Assembly: GCA_965153355.1 (NCBI GenBank) | Contig: OZ231127.1 | Location: 61,070,001 to 61,134,000, forward strand | From: Flaccisagitta enflata | Taxonomy: Eukaryota; Chaetognatha; Sagittoidea; Aphragmophora | Direction of reading: 5' to 3' | DNA length: 64,000 nt | Part shown: positions 23,722-36,300 of the stretch, piece by piece | Position numbering within the stretch: position 1 is the stretch's first letter | Layout of the letters: each line of letters begins with the position of its first letter | The notes under the pieces: model-generated | What the model was told of the DNA's origin: nothing | Seen by the model: only the letters and a program-made list of their open reading frames with translations | Database searches by the model: none | Program-made: the position numbers and the translations under genes

Positions 23722-23724
23722 TCA

Positions 23725-24132
23725 GCTTGTTGTTGTTGTTTTGTTTTGTTGTTTTTGTTTTGTTTTGTTTGTTTTGTTTTGTTTTGTTTTGTTTTGTTTT
23801 TGTTTTTTGTTTTTGTTTTCTTTTGTTTTTTTTTTGTTTTTGTTTTGTTTTTGATTTTGTTTTTGTTATGATTGTTGTTATTGTTGTTGTTGTTTTTGTT
23901 CTTGTTGTTGTTCTTGTTGTTGTTGATTATGCATTTGCTATTGCTGATGCTTTTGTGTAATTGTTGATATTGTTTTTGTTTTTAAGGTTTTGTTTTGTTT
24001 TGTTTGTTTTTTTGTTTCTGTTTTATTTTGTTTTTATTTTGTTTTTGTTTTTGTTTTGTTATGGTGTTTATTATTATGCGTTGTGGTTTATGTTCGTTGT
24101 GTTGTTGTCATTGTCGTTGTTGTTGTTGTTTG

Positions 24133-24189
<57 letters not shown>

Positions 24190-24190
24190 A
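23725..24190. repeat. (TTTTG)n then (TTG)n tracts
   Basis: The TTTTG part (to about 23800) marks the outer edge of the right arm. The remainder, including about 70 bp of pure TTG up to 24189, lies outside the palindrome and just beyond the fucosyltransferase stop codon. Confidence 0.85.
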
Positions 24191-24206
24191 ATCTGTCCTC
24201 TCAATC

Positions 24207-24464
24207 TCAATCTTCTAGATTGATCGGCTTCACATGTGTAAAATCCCATTTTTTGAAGTCACATTCTTTCTCTCGAGAGTGAGGTGTAATGTGCCATGAG
24301 TTCTTTTTAAACTTGGCTTCATCATGAAGCAAGGCGCACAGTTTGCACATTGGATGAGACGGTCCCCGAAAATCAATATGGACACCGTAATCGTTGCGCC
24401 AGGCGTGATATTTGGCGTATTCAGAAGGGTTTTCATCCAAAAATTGCAGATATTGAGCGAGTTT
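24207..24464 (-). CDS. FucT: Fucosyltransferase exon 6 (C-terminus)
   Basis: The acceptor (CTTACCATCAG) precedes KLAQYLQFLDENPSEY, which continues the SPK of exon 5 exactly as in family members (SPK-x-L-A-x-Y-L-x-x-L-D). Then come a W-R-N-D-Y segment, CKLCALLHDE and a charged tail ending at TGA. Entry phase 0 matches exon 5. Confidence 0.88.
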   Translation of the reverse strand, partial: KLAQYLQFLDENPSEYAKYHAWRNDYGVHIDFRGPSHPMCKLCALLHDEAKFKKNSWHITPHSREKECDFKKWDFTHVKPINLED

Positions 24465-27400
24465 CTGATGGTAAGGAGATATGAAATTTGCATCACAAAA
24501 ATCAGTCCAATACCTGGCACGCATCAGAGATAAAACCAGGCCTGTATATTATTGAGTCCCCCCCCCGTGGGGGGGAAATCAAAGGGTCTGGAGATGGGGA
24601 AAAGAAAAATCAGGAAAAAGAAGAACAGGTAACCCAAGGGCAATATGTGGGCCAGCGACCACAGTGCCCTGCTTTTGGTGATTGTGAATTGTGAGTGAGG
24701 GAAGCAGGGCAGCGGCCCCGAAGGGGAGGAAGTCCCGTAGGGCACAGGGGGACTTTCGTTCGTCCGTTCGTTTGTCCATCTGTTTATCCGTCCGTTTGAG
24801 CACAGATTCCAGGTCTAAAGAGGGCAGTTAAGGGGCCAGATGGGCTGACTTGAGGCTTGAAAGAGCTGGATCAAGGCTTGGAAGGCCATAGAGAACTGAC
24901 TTGAGGATCAGATAGGTGATTTGAGGCTTGAGAGGCGTAATTTGATGCAAGAGGTTGGATCGAGGCCTAAGAGGCCAGTTTTGAGGCCTGAGAGGCCAGA
25001 TTTGAGGCTTGAGAGGCCAGATAAGGCCTGAGGGGGCCAATGCTGAGGTCTAAGAGATGAATTTGAGGCCTGGGAGGCCAGATTTCAGGCCTGAGAGGCC
25101 TCGAGGGGCCGGACGGACGGGCGGACGAACAAACGAGCGAAGGGAAGTCCCCTGTGTTCTGCAGGACTTTGTCCCCTTGGGACCGCTGCCCAAAGGCCTG
25201 AGAACTGATTTGAAGCCTGAGAACAATAAATTGAGGTTTTGATGGCTGATTAGAGGCCTCATGAGGCCCTAATTTGAGGCATGAGAGGAGGCCAGGTCTG
25301 AGGCCTGAGAATTTGGATTTGAGGCCTGTGAAGCCAGATTTGAGGCCTGAGAGGCCAGATTTGAGGCCTGAGAGGACAGCCAGATTTGAGGCCTGAGGCC
25401 CAGATTTGAGGCCTGAGAGGCCAGATTTGAGGCCCTGAAGACCAGTTTGAGGCCTGAGAGGCGCGGTTTGAGGCCTGGGGCGATTTGAAGCCTGAGGGGT
25501 CTGATGAAGGGGGACTAACGAACGGAGAAACGGACGAATGCAAACAGACGGACAAACGAAAGTCCCCTGTGTTTCTGAGACCGTCCCCTTCGAGACCGCT
25601 GCCCAAAAAAGAAAATTTGGGGAAAATATAACTTTTGACAGTACCAAATCATAAAAACTAGTTAGTAAAACACAATTTAACACTATTTAAGCCTTAGCTA
25701 CACTGTTTTATAGCTATATGGGGAAGAAAAACATTGATTTTAAAACGCGATGCATCGCGTCGCGGGGAAGAAAATCAAAAGCGACTCAGTTATATACACC
25801 CCTGATTCCTCCTCAATATCTTACACTTTTATTTTTATTTTTTGATGTCTTGAATAATAGTGCTTGTAGACAATGTGATATCTTTACGAAAATAAGTCAT
25901 CATTTGTAGAGCTTTAGTTTTGGTCACACAACTCTTTAGGAGGCTTTGTCCATCCTTCAGTTGGTCTGTTAGTCCCCCCGTTAGTCCATTAATTGGTCTG
26001 GGGTCATTCAGTTGAAAAGTTTTAGATACTTTTTTGTATGTTTGTGTGTGTGAGATCGAGGCCAGGATGTGGATGGGGGTTGGATGCCCCTGACCACCCG
26101 TCCGCAACAACATTATGAACCTGTATCACTTGTTGAGCATATTCAGGTAGATAGATATTTATGTATTCTACGGTCTTTAAATCAGCGATGGTGAACTGTA
26201 TGTTTAGCCGTACGCGTAATCACTGTGCTCGCCATTTTTAGTTGCTTGCATGCAACGCTATGACCCACTGTCCAAATGCTGGTCCGTCAGTCCATCCTTT
26301 CCTCTGTCTATCCGTCCGTCATGCTAAGCTTTTCCCTTTTTTTGCCGTTCCATGTCGTCTTACGTCATTTCAAGTCATTTTGTGTCATTTTGTCTTTCAG
26401 TCTGGATGACCGCACGCGACTTAGAGGTGTTGGCCTTGCTTACTGTAATTGTTTGCTAAGTTTTTGCAAACTCATATGCGAACTCATGCTTTGATTATTC
26501 CAACGAGTTTTCATGTAATCTTGAAACTGAGAGAGAGACCAGGGAAGTGTAATTTAAATTTACAGCCTTTTTCGAGGCTGTATCGTGATTGGATTGGACA
26601 AGAAAACTCACAAAAAGTTTTGAAACAGATAGACCAAAAGACAGTTCATCTACAATATAAAGGGGGGGGGGCTAATTGGAGGTTCGACTCAGACGACGAA
26701 TGTAGCCTTAGATGTATAAATGACTTTTTTAGGGTACCATCATTTTTTACCGAGTGAATTCGAGAAACTTTGTTACACTTTTCTTCACTTTATGGATCAA
26801 AAAAACAACTACCAGAAAATTCTTTGATCAGTTTCTAGTTTTTGATAACAAATGGTTCGCGATGGTTGTGAGTCATAGTGCTATGAGAAAAGTAGAAAAG
26901 TGTCGATTGACCATTCTGTGCAAAAGATTTGATGAGCAACAAAATTCTCTATTGATGGAAGTTATGATGATTGCTGATGAATATTTTTTTCTTTCCTAGT
27001 TGACCTGTTCGACCTTAATTTTTTCCAACTTCTTTAGCCGGAAGAATTGATTTTATCATAGATTCTTTCTAGTTAGACATGGTTCTATAGGAATCAGGGG
27101 AGGAACCAATTCGTCCAGCAGTTTAAATACCCTGCATACCCCACCTGATTAGACTTACTTTTGGCGGACAAGTCATCAGGCATGCCATGGTCATTGAGAG
27201 TGGCATAACTCTTAGATTACCATCTTCCATGAAATAGAATGATAAATGTTAAACTTACTTTTGGCGAGACAAAGTCATTGACGTGTATGAAGGAGTGTGG
27301 TGGCGCCAACTCCTAGTAATTGCCACTGCCCATGAAAATGGGAATGATAAATGTTCGACTTACTTTTGGCGAGACAAAGTCATCGACGTGTATGAAGGAG

Positions 27401-30306
27401 TGTGGTGGCGCCAACTCCTTGTAATTGCCACTGCCCATGAAAATGGGAATGATAAATGTTCGACTTACTTTTGGCGAGACAAAGTCATCGACGTGTATGG
27501 AGGAGTGTGGTGGCGCCAACTCCTTGTAATTGCCACTGCCCATGAAAATGGGAATGATAAATGTTCGACTTACTTTTGGCGAGACAAAGTCATCGACGTG
27601 TATGAAGGAGTGTGGTGGCGCCAACTCCTTGTAATTGCCACTGCCCATGAAAATGGGAATGATAAATGTTCGACTTACTTTTGGCGAGACAAAGTCATCG
27701 ACGTGTATGAAGGAGTGTGGTAGCGCCAACTCCTTGTAATTGCCACTGCCCATGACGATGGGAATGGCAAATGTTCGATTTAACGTCCTCCAAAATTTCT
27801 CAGTGATATATTCTTTGCAGTTGGAATTCTCAAAGGCTAAGTAGAATTTATAAGGAGTCAGACAGGAAACGCCTTGCCACGAGTAGGACACGTTTTTAAC
27901 TAAAAGGGAAGAATAGTGAAAACAGGTCGCCCAAGGGAAATATGTGGTCAGCGATACCCGTTGCCCTGCTTTGCATGATTGTGAATTTGTGTGAGGGGAA
28001 GCAGGGCAGCGGCCCCGAAGGGGACGAAGTCCTGTAGAACACAGGGGGACTTTCGTTCGTCCTGCCTGACAACATTGATGAGATGCTATAGTGCACTGAT
28101 TGAAGGCTTTCAAGAGTCTGAAGGCTTTCCTAACGTTTAAATGGCCGTCAGGTCTTATTTGAAGCCTGACAGCGCTTCTTTGGGGCCTGTGAGGGCTACT
28201 TTTAGGTCTGAGAGGGCTAATTTTTGGCCTCAGAGGCCACGTTTGATACCTTACAGGCCGGATTTGAGACCTGACAGGCCAGATTTAAGACCTGACAGGC
28301 TGGATTTGAGGCCTGAGAGGCCGGATTTGAGGCTTGAGAGGCAGGATTTGAGGCCTGAGAGGCAGGATTTGGGGTCTGAGGGCCCCTATTGGGGGAGGGG
28401 GTACAGACAAACGAACGAACGGACAAACGAACAGACGGATGGACAAACGAAAGTCCCCCTGTGTTCTACAGGACTTCATCCCCTCCAAGGCCGCTGCCCA
28501 AAAGCAGCCCAAAGGCAGTATATGGTGCGCTACCCATACCATGCTTGAGTGGTTTGTTGGTAAAGTTGACAGGGAGCAGAGCAGCAGTCCCTAAGGGGAA
28601 GAAGTCCTGTAGAACACGGGGGGAACCTGTCCATCTGTCTGTCCATCCAGGATATGGATCTCAGGGACATGGTTATGGATTACATTGACCATGATTTAAA
28701 TCTTGAGCCAGGATCTTGACTTACAGTGCTCAAACTTTAAGTGGGTAAAGCAACAGGTTGCCCAAGGCCCATGGGCAATACATGGTCAGCGACACCGGTT
28801 GCCCCACTTCATATGATTGTGAGTCGGAGTGAGAGAAAGCAGGGCAGCATGCAGCAGTCCCCTTTGTTTGTTCGTCCATCCATACATCTCCCCCAGGCCC
28901 TCTCAGGGCAGCAGTCCCATTTGTATGTTCTTCCATCCATACATCTCCCCCAGGCCTGAGACCTGCCACATCAGACCTAAAATGCGCCCTTTAAGGCCTG
29001 AAATCTGCCCTCTCAGGCCCCTGAATCTGCCCTATCAAGCCTTGAATCTATCTGAGAGGGCAGATTTAAGGCCTGAGAGTATAGATTGCAGGTCAGAAGG
29101 CAAATTTCAGGCATGAAAGGGCAGATTTGAGGCCTGAAAGGGTAGATTCACGGCTTGAGAGGGCAGATTTTAGGCCTGAGAGGGCCTGGGGCACAGTCCA
29201 TCAAATGCCACCCTGATGTATATGACTTCTATACGTCGACAAATAAATTGTGACAGGCCATACAACAATACACCAGAAGAGAAGAAAAAAAAATACAAAT
29301 AAACGTAGGCGATAAAAGAAAAACAGGTCGCCCAAGGGCAATATGTGGTCAGCCATACCCGTTGCCCTGCTTTGGTGATTGTATTAGAGTGAGGGAAGCA
29401 GGGCAGCGGCCCGAAGAGGGCAGTCCTGTAGAACACAGGGGACTTTGATTCGTCCTGCCTTGAGAAGTGGATGAGATGCGATAGAGGGCTGACTGAAGGC
29501 CTTCTAGAGCCTAAACTGAGGTCTAAGAAGGCTGCTGCCAATTGGAAGATGGGAGGGCTGACTTGAGGCGTAAGAGAGCTGGATTAAGACTTGAAAGGTC
29601 AGAGGACTGATTTGAAGCCTGAGAGCAATAAATTGAGGCTTAGATAGCTGATTTGAGGCCTGAGGGGCCAAGTTTGAGGCCTCTGAGGCCATGTTTGAGG
29701 CCTGAAGATTTGGATTTGAGGCCTAAGAAGCCTAATTTGAGGCCTGAGAGGCCAGGTTTGAGGCCTGAGAGGTTGGATTTAAGGTCTGAAAGGCTGTATT
29801 TGAGGCCTGAGAGGCTTGATCTGAGCCTGAGAGGCTTGATTTGAGGCCTGCCTGAGAGGCTTGATTTCAGGCCTGAGAGTGATATGGGGTCTGAGAGGCC
29901 AGATTTGAGGTCTCAGAGGCCAGATTTGAGGCTAAGGAGCCTGATGGGGAGAGGGGCCTTGCAGGACGAACGAGGCAGACGGACGGACGACGAGAGTCCC
30001 CTGTGTTCTACAGGACTAACTAAGGGCATGTAAACAGGTCATGAAGACAATACACCTAGATTCCAGCAATACCCATTGCCCTGCTTTGCATATTGTGAAT
30101 TTGAGTGAGCAGAAGCAGGGCAGCGGCCCCAAAGGGGACAAAATCCTGTAGAACACAGGGGGACTTTTGTTTCATTTGTCTGCCTGTTTGTTTGTTCAGC
30201 CCAAATAAGGGTCTAAGAGGGCTTAGAAAGCGAATTAGAGGCCTTGAAATGCTGATTTGAGGCTTTAGAGAGTGGGGAGTCAAATGTAGACAATTCTCAT
30301 TCCTCT

Positions 30307-30362
<56 letters not shown>

Positions 30363-33300
30363 AAGAGAAAGAAAGAAAGAGAGCTAAAAGAAAGAAAGAA
30401 AGAAAGAAAACCGGAGTATGCCTCTGTGGAAGCAAGCCTCACCCTCCCTTGCAGGCTTCTTGAATGTGCCATTTAGCCACATACTTTTTGCCCTACCAGT
30501 TCACCACTGCATTCCTGCGCGAATTTTCTGTGATTCAAGAGATTAGCCTCCTGTTGGAAGGGTTTGCCGCATTTTTTGCAACTGAACGTTTGCTTAAGTT
30601 TTGACACTTTGTGCATCCGTTTCCTGTGTATGGTGAGGCCACCCATCCTAAACTTCTTTGGAAAATTTGGGTCACAGTTGATCGGCACCTCCCTCATCCT
30701 AAGCTTATCCTCATTCTGGGCTTATCTCGATGCTTCTCTTTCCTCCTTGCGGCTTTTCCTTCCTCTGACTTATCCCTGGATAGGAGAAGAATAAATGAGA
30801 CATTATGGTCCAGACAAATTCGTCATCACCCGCCTGAAATGGTATATTTGAGGACTGTGAGGGTCAATTTTTGGTCTCAAAGGGCCTGGAGGGGACACAT
30901 GACAAAAGACGTATGTATGGAATCATAGGTCATCCACCCCTCCGGGGAGTTTTTTATTTGATATTCATTCATGTAAGCACCTGACCGCGTAAGTTCAAAT
31001 GTGCGGAGATTATGACTTATGATCAGCCAGTGATCTCTTTTTTAAAAAAAGCCATCTTTACCATCCTGACCTTTTTCACACTCTTCCCCGCATCCTCCAA
31101 AAATATTCACGTTGATAAACTTGTTTAGAAATTCCACATAGTTTTCTCGGCCATTGGGTGTCTGGCAAGTGGAAGCCATCCATGCTACTAAATGACCAGG
31201 CTTGTGATCAGGATGTGGGAACTGCGGTACATAGCCTTTGGATTTTGTACGGCGATATGTAAAACCATATGGATGAGAAACGTCATCCTCACGTCTGTAC
31301 CTGAACAAAAAACCAAACAACAGGTCGCCCAAGGGCAATATGTGGTCAGTGATACCCGTTGCCCTGCTTTGCATGATTGTTAATTGGAGTGAGAGGAAGC
31401 AGGGCAGCGGCGATGAAGTCCTGTAGAACACAGGGGACTTTCGTTTGTTCGTCCATTCGTGTCTGTCCGTCCACCCGTGCCTTCTCGGGGCCTAAATCTG
31501 CCCTCTCAGACCTGAAATCCTCCTCTCAGACTGAAATCTGCCCTCTCAGGCCTTAGATCGACAGGGCAAGATTTCAGACCTGAAAGGTCAGATTTCAGGC
31601 TTGAGAGGGCAGATTTAAGGCTTGAGAGGGCAGATTTCCGGCCTGGGAGAGCAGATTTCAGGCCTGACTAGGCAGATTTCAGGCCTGAGAGGGCCTGTGG
31701 GGGGACCAACAAACACACAAACGGACAAACAAAAGTCTCCTTCGGGGCCGCTGCCCTAAAAAGCTATCAAAATCATGAATATCTGGGAAGAAAGACTGGC
31801 TGAAAGACAGCTTGGACATACAGCAAGCTGATCCACAGCTATCAGAGGGCTCAAAGAAAATAGTTGCAAAAGCGTTAGATGGTCAGCGGTACCTGTAGCC
31901 CCTATGTGAGTATATGTGGATGTTTGATGGTGAGGGGGCAGCGACAAGGCCTTAAGGCTGGGATTTGAGCCTTTAGGCTGGGATTTGAGCCTTGAGGCTG
32001 GGATTTTGAGCCTCGAGGCTGGGATTTGAGCCCTAAGACTGAGATTTCGAGCCTCAAGGCTGGGATTTTGAGCTTCGAAGCTAGGATTTGAGCCTCAAGG
32101 CTAGGATTTGGGCCTCGAGACTAGATTTGGGGCTCAAGGGAGGGGGGACAGAGAAGAACAAGAAGAAGAAGAACAAGTCGCCCAAGGGCAATATGTGGTC
32201 AGTGATACCCATTGCCCTGCTTTGCATGATTGTGGATTGGAGTGAGAGGAAGCAGGGCAGCAGCCCCCAAGGGAACAAAGTCCTCTAGAACACAGGAGGA
32301 CTTTGGGTGCCGTGCTGAGATGGCTAATGGCCTGTGAAGGTAAGATTGGTGGCCTAAAATGGCTGATTTGAGGGCTGAGATAGCAGATTCAAGGCCTGAG
32401 GGCTAAGTTGATGTATGAGAAGCCTGAGAGGGTAGATTTCAGGACTAAGGGGACCAATTTCAGGCCTAAGTGGGTCAATTTCAGGCCTGAGGGGCCCATT
32501 TCAAGTCTGAGAGGGCAAATTTCAGGCATGAGATGGCAGAATTTGGGCCTAAGAGCGCAGATTTCAAGCTTGAGATGGCAGATTTCAAGCTTGAGAGGGC
32601 AGATTTCAAGCTTGAGAGGACAGATTTCAGGGATGAGAGGGCAAATTTCAGGTTTGAGAGTTCTACTGGGGGGACAAATGGAAGGACGGACGGACGGACA
32701 GACTGAAAGTCCCCCTGTGTTCTACAGGAATTTGTCCCCTTCGCGGCCACTGCCCAAAAAGAACTAGTCATCCAAGGATCGTACATGGTCAGCGGTACTT
32801 GATGCCCTGCTGAGATTGATCAAGTGATGAAGTGGACTGAGAGCAGAGCAGCGGCCCCAAAGGACCGATGTCCTGTAGAACACAGGGGGGGAATTTCCAG
32901 ACCGTCCTGAGGGGGCATATTTCAGGCAATAGTTGGCTGATCCAGGCCATAGAAGGCATATTTGAAGGCTGGAGGGCAGAATTAAGACTTGGAGAGTGGA
33001 TTTGAAGTTTGGAGGACAAATTTGAGCCACAGAGGGCTGATTTGATGCACGGAGGTGTAATTGAAGGTCTGGAGGGCAGATCTGAGGTCTGGAGGTCAGA
33101 TTTGAGGCAGGGGGTGCTGATCTGAAGCCTGGAAGGCTGGTTTGAGGCCTGGAAGGCTGATTTGAGGTCTGGAGGGCTAAATTTAGGGCTGGCAGGGAAA
33201 TTTGAGGCCTTGCTGGCCAAGGGGGGGATGGAAGGAAGGACAAAAGGATGGAAGGACGGACGTCTGGAAATTCCCCCTTTGTTCTACAGGACATTGGCCC

Positions 33301-36300
33301 TTTGGGGCTGCTTCCTAAAAATGATGTCCCCATATGGCAAAGTTGGTGCTCGTTTCAAAGTACATTAGCTCCCTCTCCTAGTATTGATGGTTGAGGTTTT
33401 TTCAATGATGGCCATTTTGCCAATCATTGAGCTACTCCCATAAGTTGGCCTTACTTTTACAATTACCGTAATTTTTCTCCATTGAGCGCCTCCCCTCCAA
33501 AAAGTGTCCTCCTCCTCTTTTTTGGGCAGCGGCCCCTAACGGGGAAAGGGGACGATGTCCTGTAGAACACAGGGTGACTTTTGTTTGTAGGATCGTACGT
33601 TCATTCTCTGTTCGTTCGTTTGTTCCCCCCCGGCTCAAATTTCAGCCTCGAGGCTCAATTCCCAGCATCGAGGCTCAATTTCCAGCATTGAGGCTGAAAA
33701 CTCAGCCTCGAGGCTTAAATCTCAACCTCGAGGCTTAAATATCAGCCTCAAGGCTCAAATCCCAGCCTCAAATTCCAGCCTATAGGCTCAAATTCCAGCC
33801 TCAAGGCTCAAATCCCAGCCTCAAGGCACAAATCCCAGCCTTCAGGGGCTCCCGTCCAGACTCGGCTCAAATCCCAGCCTTGAGGCTCAAATCCCATGCT
33901 CAAGGTTCAACTCCCAGCGTCAAGGTTCAAATCCCAGCCTTGAGGCTCGAATCCCTGTCTTGAGGCTCAAATCCTTGCCTTGAGACTCACATCCCAGCCT
34001 TGAGGCTCAAATCCCACTGACAAACAAATGAACAAAAGTCCCCCATGTTCTTTAGGACATCGTCCCCTTCGGGGCCGCTGCCCTGCTTCCCTTCACCTAC
34101 AATCACCAGCATATGTAGCAGGGCAACGGGTATCGCTGACCACATAATGCCCCTGGGCGACTGGTTTCTTGGTATTAGGCTTTTCAGAAAAGATTTGGAT
34201 AAAAATGATGAAATGATACAACACAATAAACTATTTTCAAAGACTTTCAGACAGATATGCAATGAATATCTCCATTTTGAGTCAAATTTAGCATTTTAGT
34301 AGCCTCTCATGAAATAGACTGAAAGATAGTTCATCTACACTGTAAAGGGGGCGCTAATTGGACGTTCAAAAAGCAAAGTCATTTTTCAATTTCAAAAGTA
34401 CCTGAGGCGGTTTTCAGAGAAAACGGTATCTTTTAATGTTTTTTGCAGCATTGCGTTGTCCTGTAAGATTTTCTGAAGGGTCTCAACATTCCTATTGTAT
34501 TAGATTCGTCTGATAATTCATGTACAGCCGATAATTACCGCGAAATAACATTGTCCACAAAATTTAGTTGACTTTTTGGGCAGCGGCCCCGAAGGGGACG
34601 AAGTCCTGCAGAACACTGGGGGACTTTTGTTCGTCCGTCCCGTCGTTCGTTGGGTTCGTTGGTCCCCCTTCATTAGACCCTCAGGCCTCAATCTGACCTC
34701 CCAGGCCTCAAATCTGGCCTCAGGCCTCAAATCCTGGCCTCTCAAGCCTCTCCCAGGCCTTAAATCTGGCCTCTCAGGCCTCAAATCTGGCCTCTCAGGC
34801 CTCAAATCTGGTTTCTCAAGCCTCAAATCCAAATTCTCAGGCCTCAAACCTGGACTCTTATGCCTCAAAGTGGGCCTCTCAGGCCTCAAATCAACCATCT
34901 AAATCTCAACTTATTGCTCCTAGGCTTCAAATCAGTCCTCTGGCCTTTCAAGCCTTAATCCCAGCTCTCAAGCCTCAGTCAGCCCTCTCAAGCTTTTAAT
35001 CAGCATTCTCAGGCCTTCTATCAACCTTCTTAGTCCTCAGTTTAGGCTCTCGAATACCTTCAGTCAGCCCTCTATAGCATCTCATCACTTTCTTCAGGTA
35101 GGACAAACGGAAGTCCCCGTGTTCTGCAGGACTTTGTCCCATGGGAACCGCTGCCCTGCTTCCCCTCACTCAATTCACAATCACTCAAAGCAGGGCAACG
35201 GGTATCGCTGACCACATATTGCCCTTGGGCGACCTGTTGAGCTATGTCTTATGTCGAAATTTGGACATCTTTCATATTCTGGTGATCTTCAGTACAGATT
35301 TCCAAAAAAATACAGCACCAGTCATGCAGTTCTTGTGATTAAAAAATGTTATGTAGAAAATGGTTCACAAGTTTTTGTCACCTTTATGGATTGTCAAATA
35401 GGATTTGACAAAGTTTGCCATAATGGCATATTTTTGAAGCTGTGTAAAAGGAGTGTCCCACTCTTGTTTTATTAGAATTCTCTTGTATCGGTACATGAAT
35501 TTAACTGTTGTTTGCAAATGGGGAGATGCCCTTAGTTATGAATCTCATGCCCTCACTGACATTTGCCAAGGAGGAATATTGAGCCCAACTTTATTTAGGC
35601 TTAATGTTGATAAACTTATTGGTATTTTAAGAAACAAGGCCGGATACACGGAAATCCAGTCGCGGACGGTTGGGCATGAGCAGTTATGCAAAAATCGCCC
35701 TCAATTTAGAAATGTTACCGACCAACCTACCGACTGACCAACCGACACGGCAAGGTGTAGAGTCGCGTGTCCGCGACTAAAAACTTGCATAGGATGTCAT
35801 ATGGTTGATCAATTTGTAGCATGTCTGTTTTACGCAGACAACTTAGTACTTTTCAGTCCAACAAGAGAGATAATGAACTTGATCTTACTGTAGAATATTA
35901 TGGTAAGCAGTACTGTATTTCTTTTGATTGGAGGGTCATTTCGTACATACTGGTAAACTTTAAAATGGTTTATTAGTTGAGAGGAATCATGAATATGACA
36001 CATTAATTAGAGTCAAAAATTGAGTGTCTTACTGGTCAATTCGTGCATGATTCCTCATAACTAAAAACCATTTTCAATGTATTTATTTTAGTTTATAAAG
36101 AATCCCAAAGCTATTGTTTTTGGTGAAGGTAAAGACCTCGGTGTAAAAGCCCCGCTTAAGATTGATAGGCACTCAATTGAAATTTTGGACATGTGGAGAG
36201 GTTTCTATATTACAGGAGGTGAGCAATTCAGCTTTTCTGCTTAGCCTGATTTAGCTCTTTTTGTAGATCTGCAAAACGTATTTTGAATACATGTAAAAAA

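Larger units (their letters stand above)
15618..23800 (-). repeat. Right arm of giant inverted repeat
   Basis: Reverse complement of 6225-14690 (see that entry for landmarks). Arm identity is very high by eye from about 15.8 to 19.4 kb. It is much lower around 21.3-21.8 kb, where the left arm carries extra family A sequence. In the trinucleotide tracts only the flanks align. Confidence 0.93.

Noticed and set aside
27283-27723. 146-codon plus-strand repeat protein over the 105-bp array
   Set aside because: Antisense shadow of the fucosyltransferase exon repeat; the minus strand carries the conserved motif and donors.
27153-27783. CRISPR array
   Set aside because: Repeats are contiguous 105-bp exon duplications without unique spacers, in a eukaryotic gene.
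28217-28426. Pro/Ser/Ala-rich repeat proteins across family B cores (also 24.8-25.7, 32.5, 50.0 and 52.5 kb)
   Set aside because: The 21-bp minisatellite unit is a multiple of three and yields spurious heptapeptide repeats in several frames.
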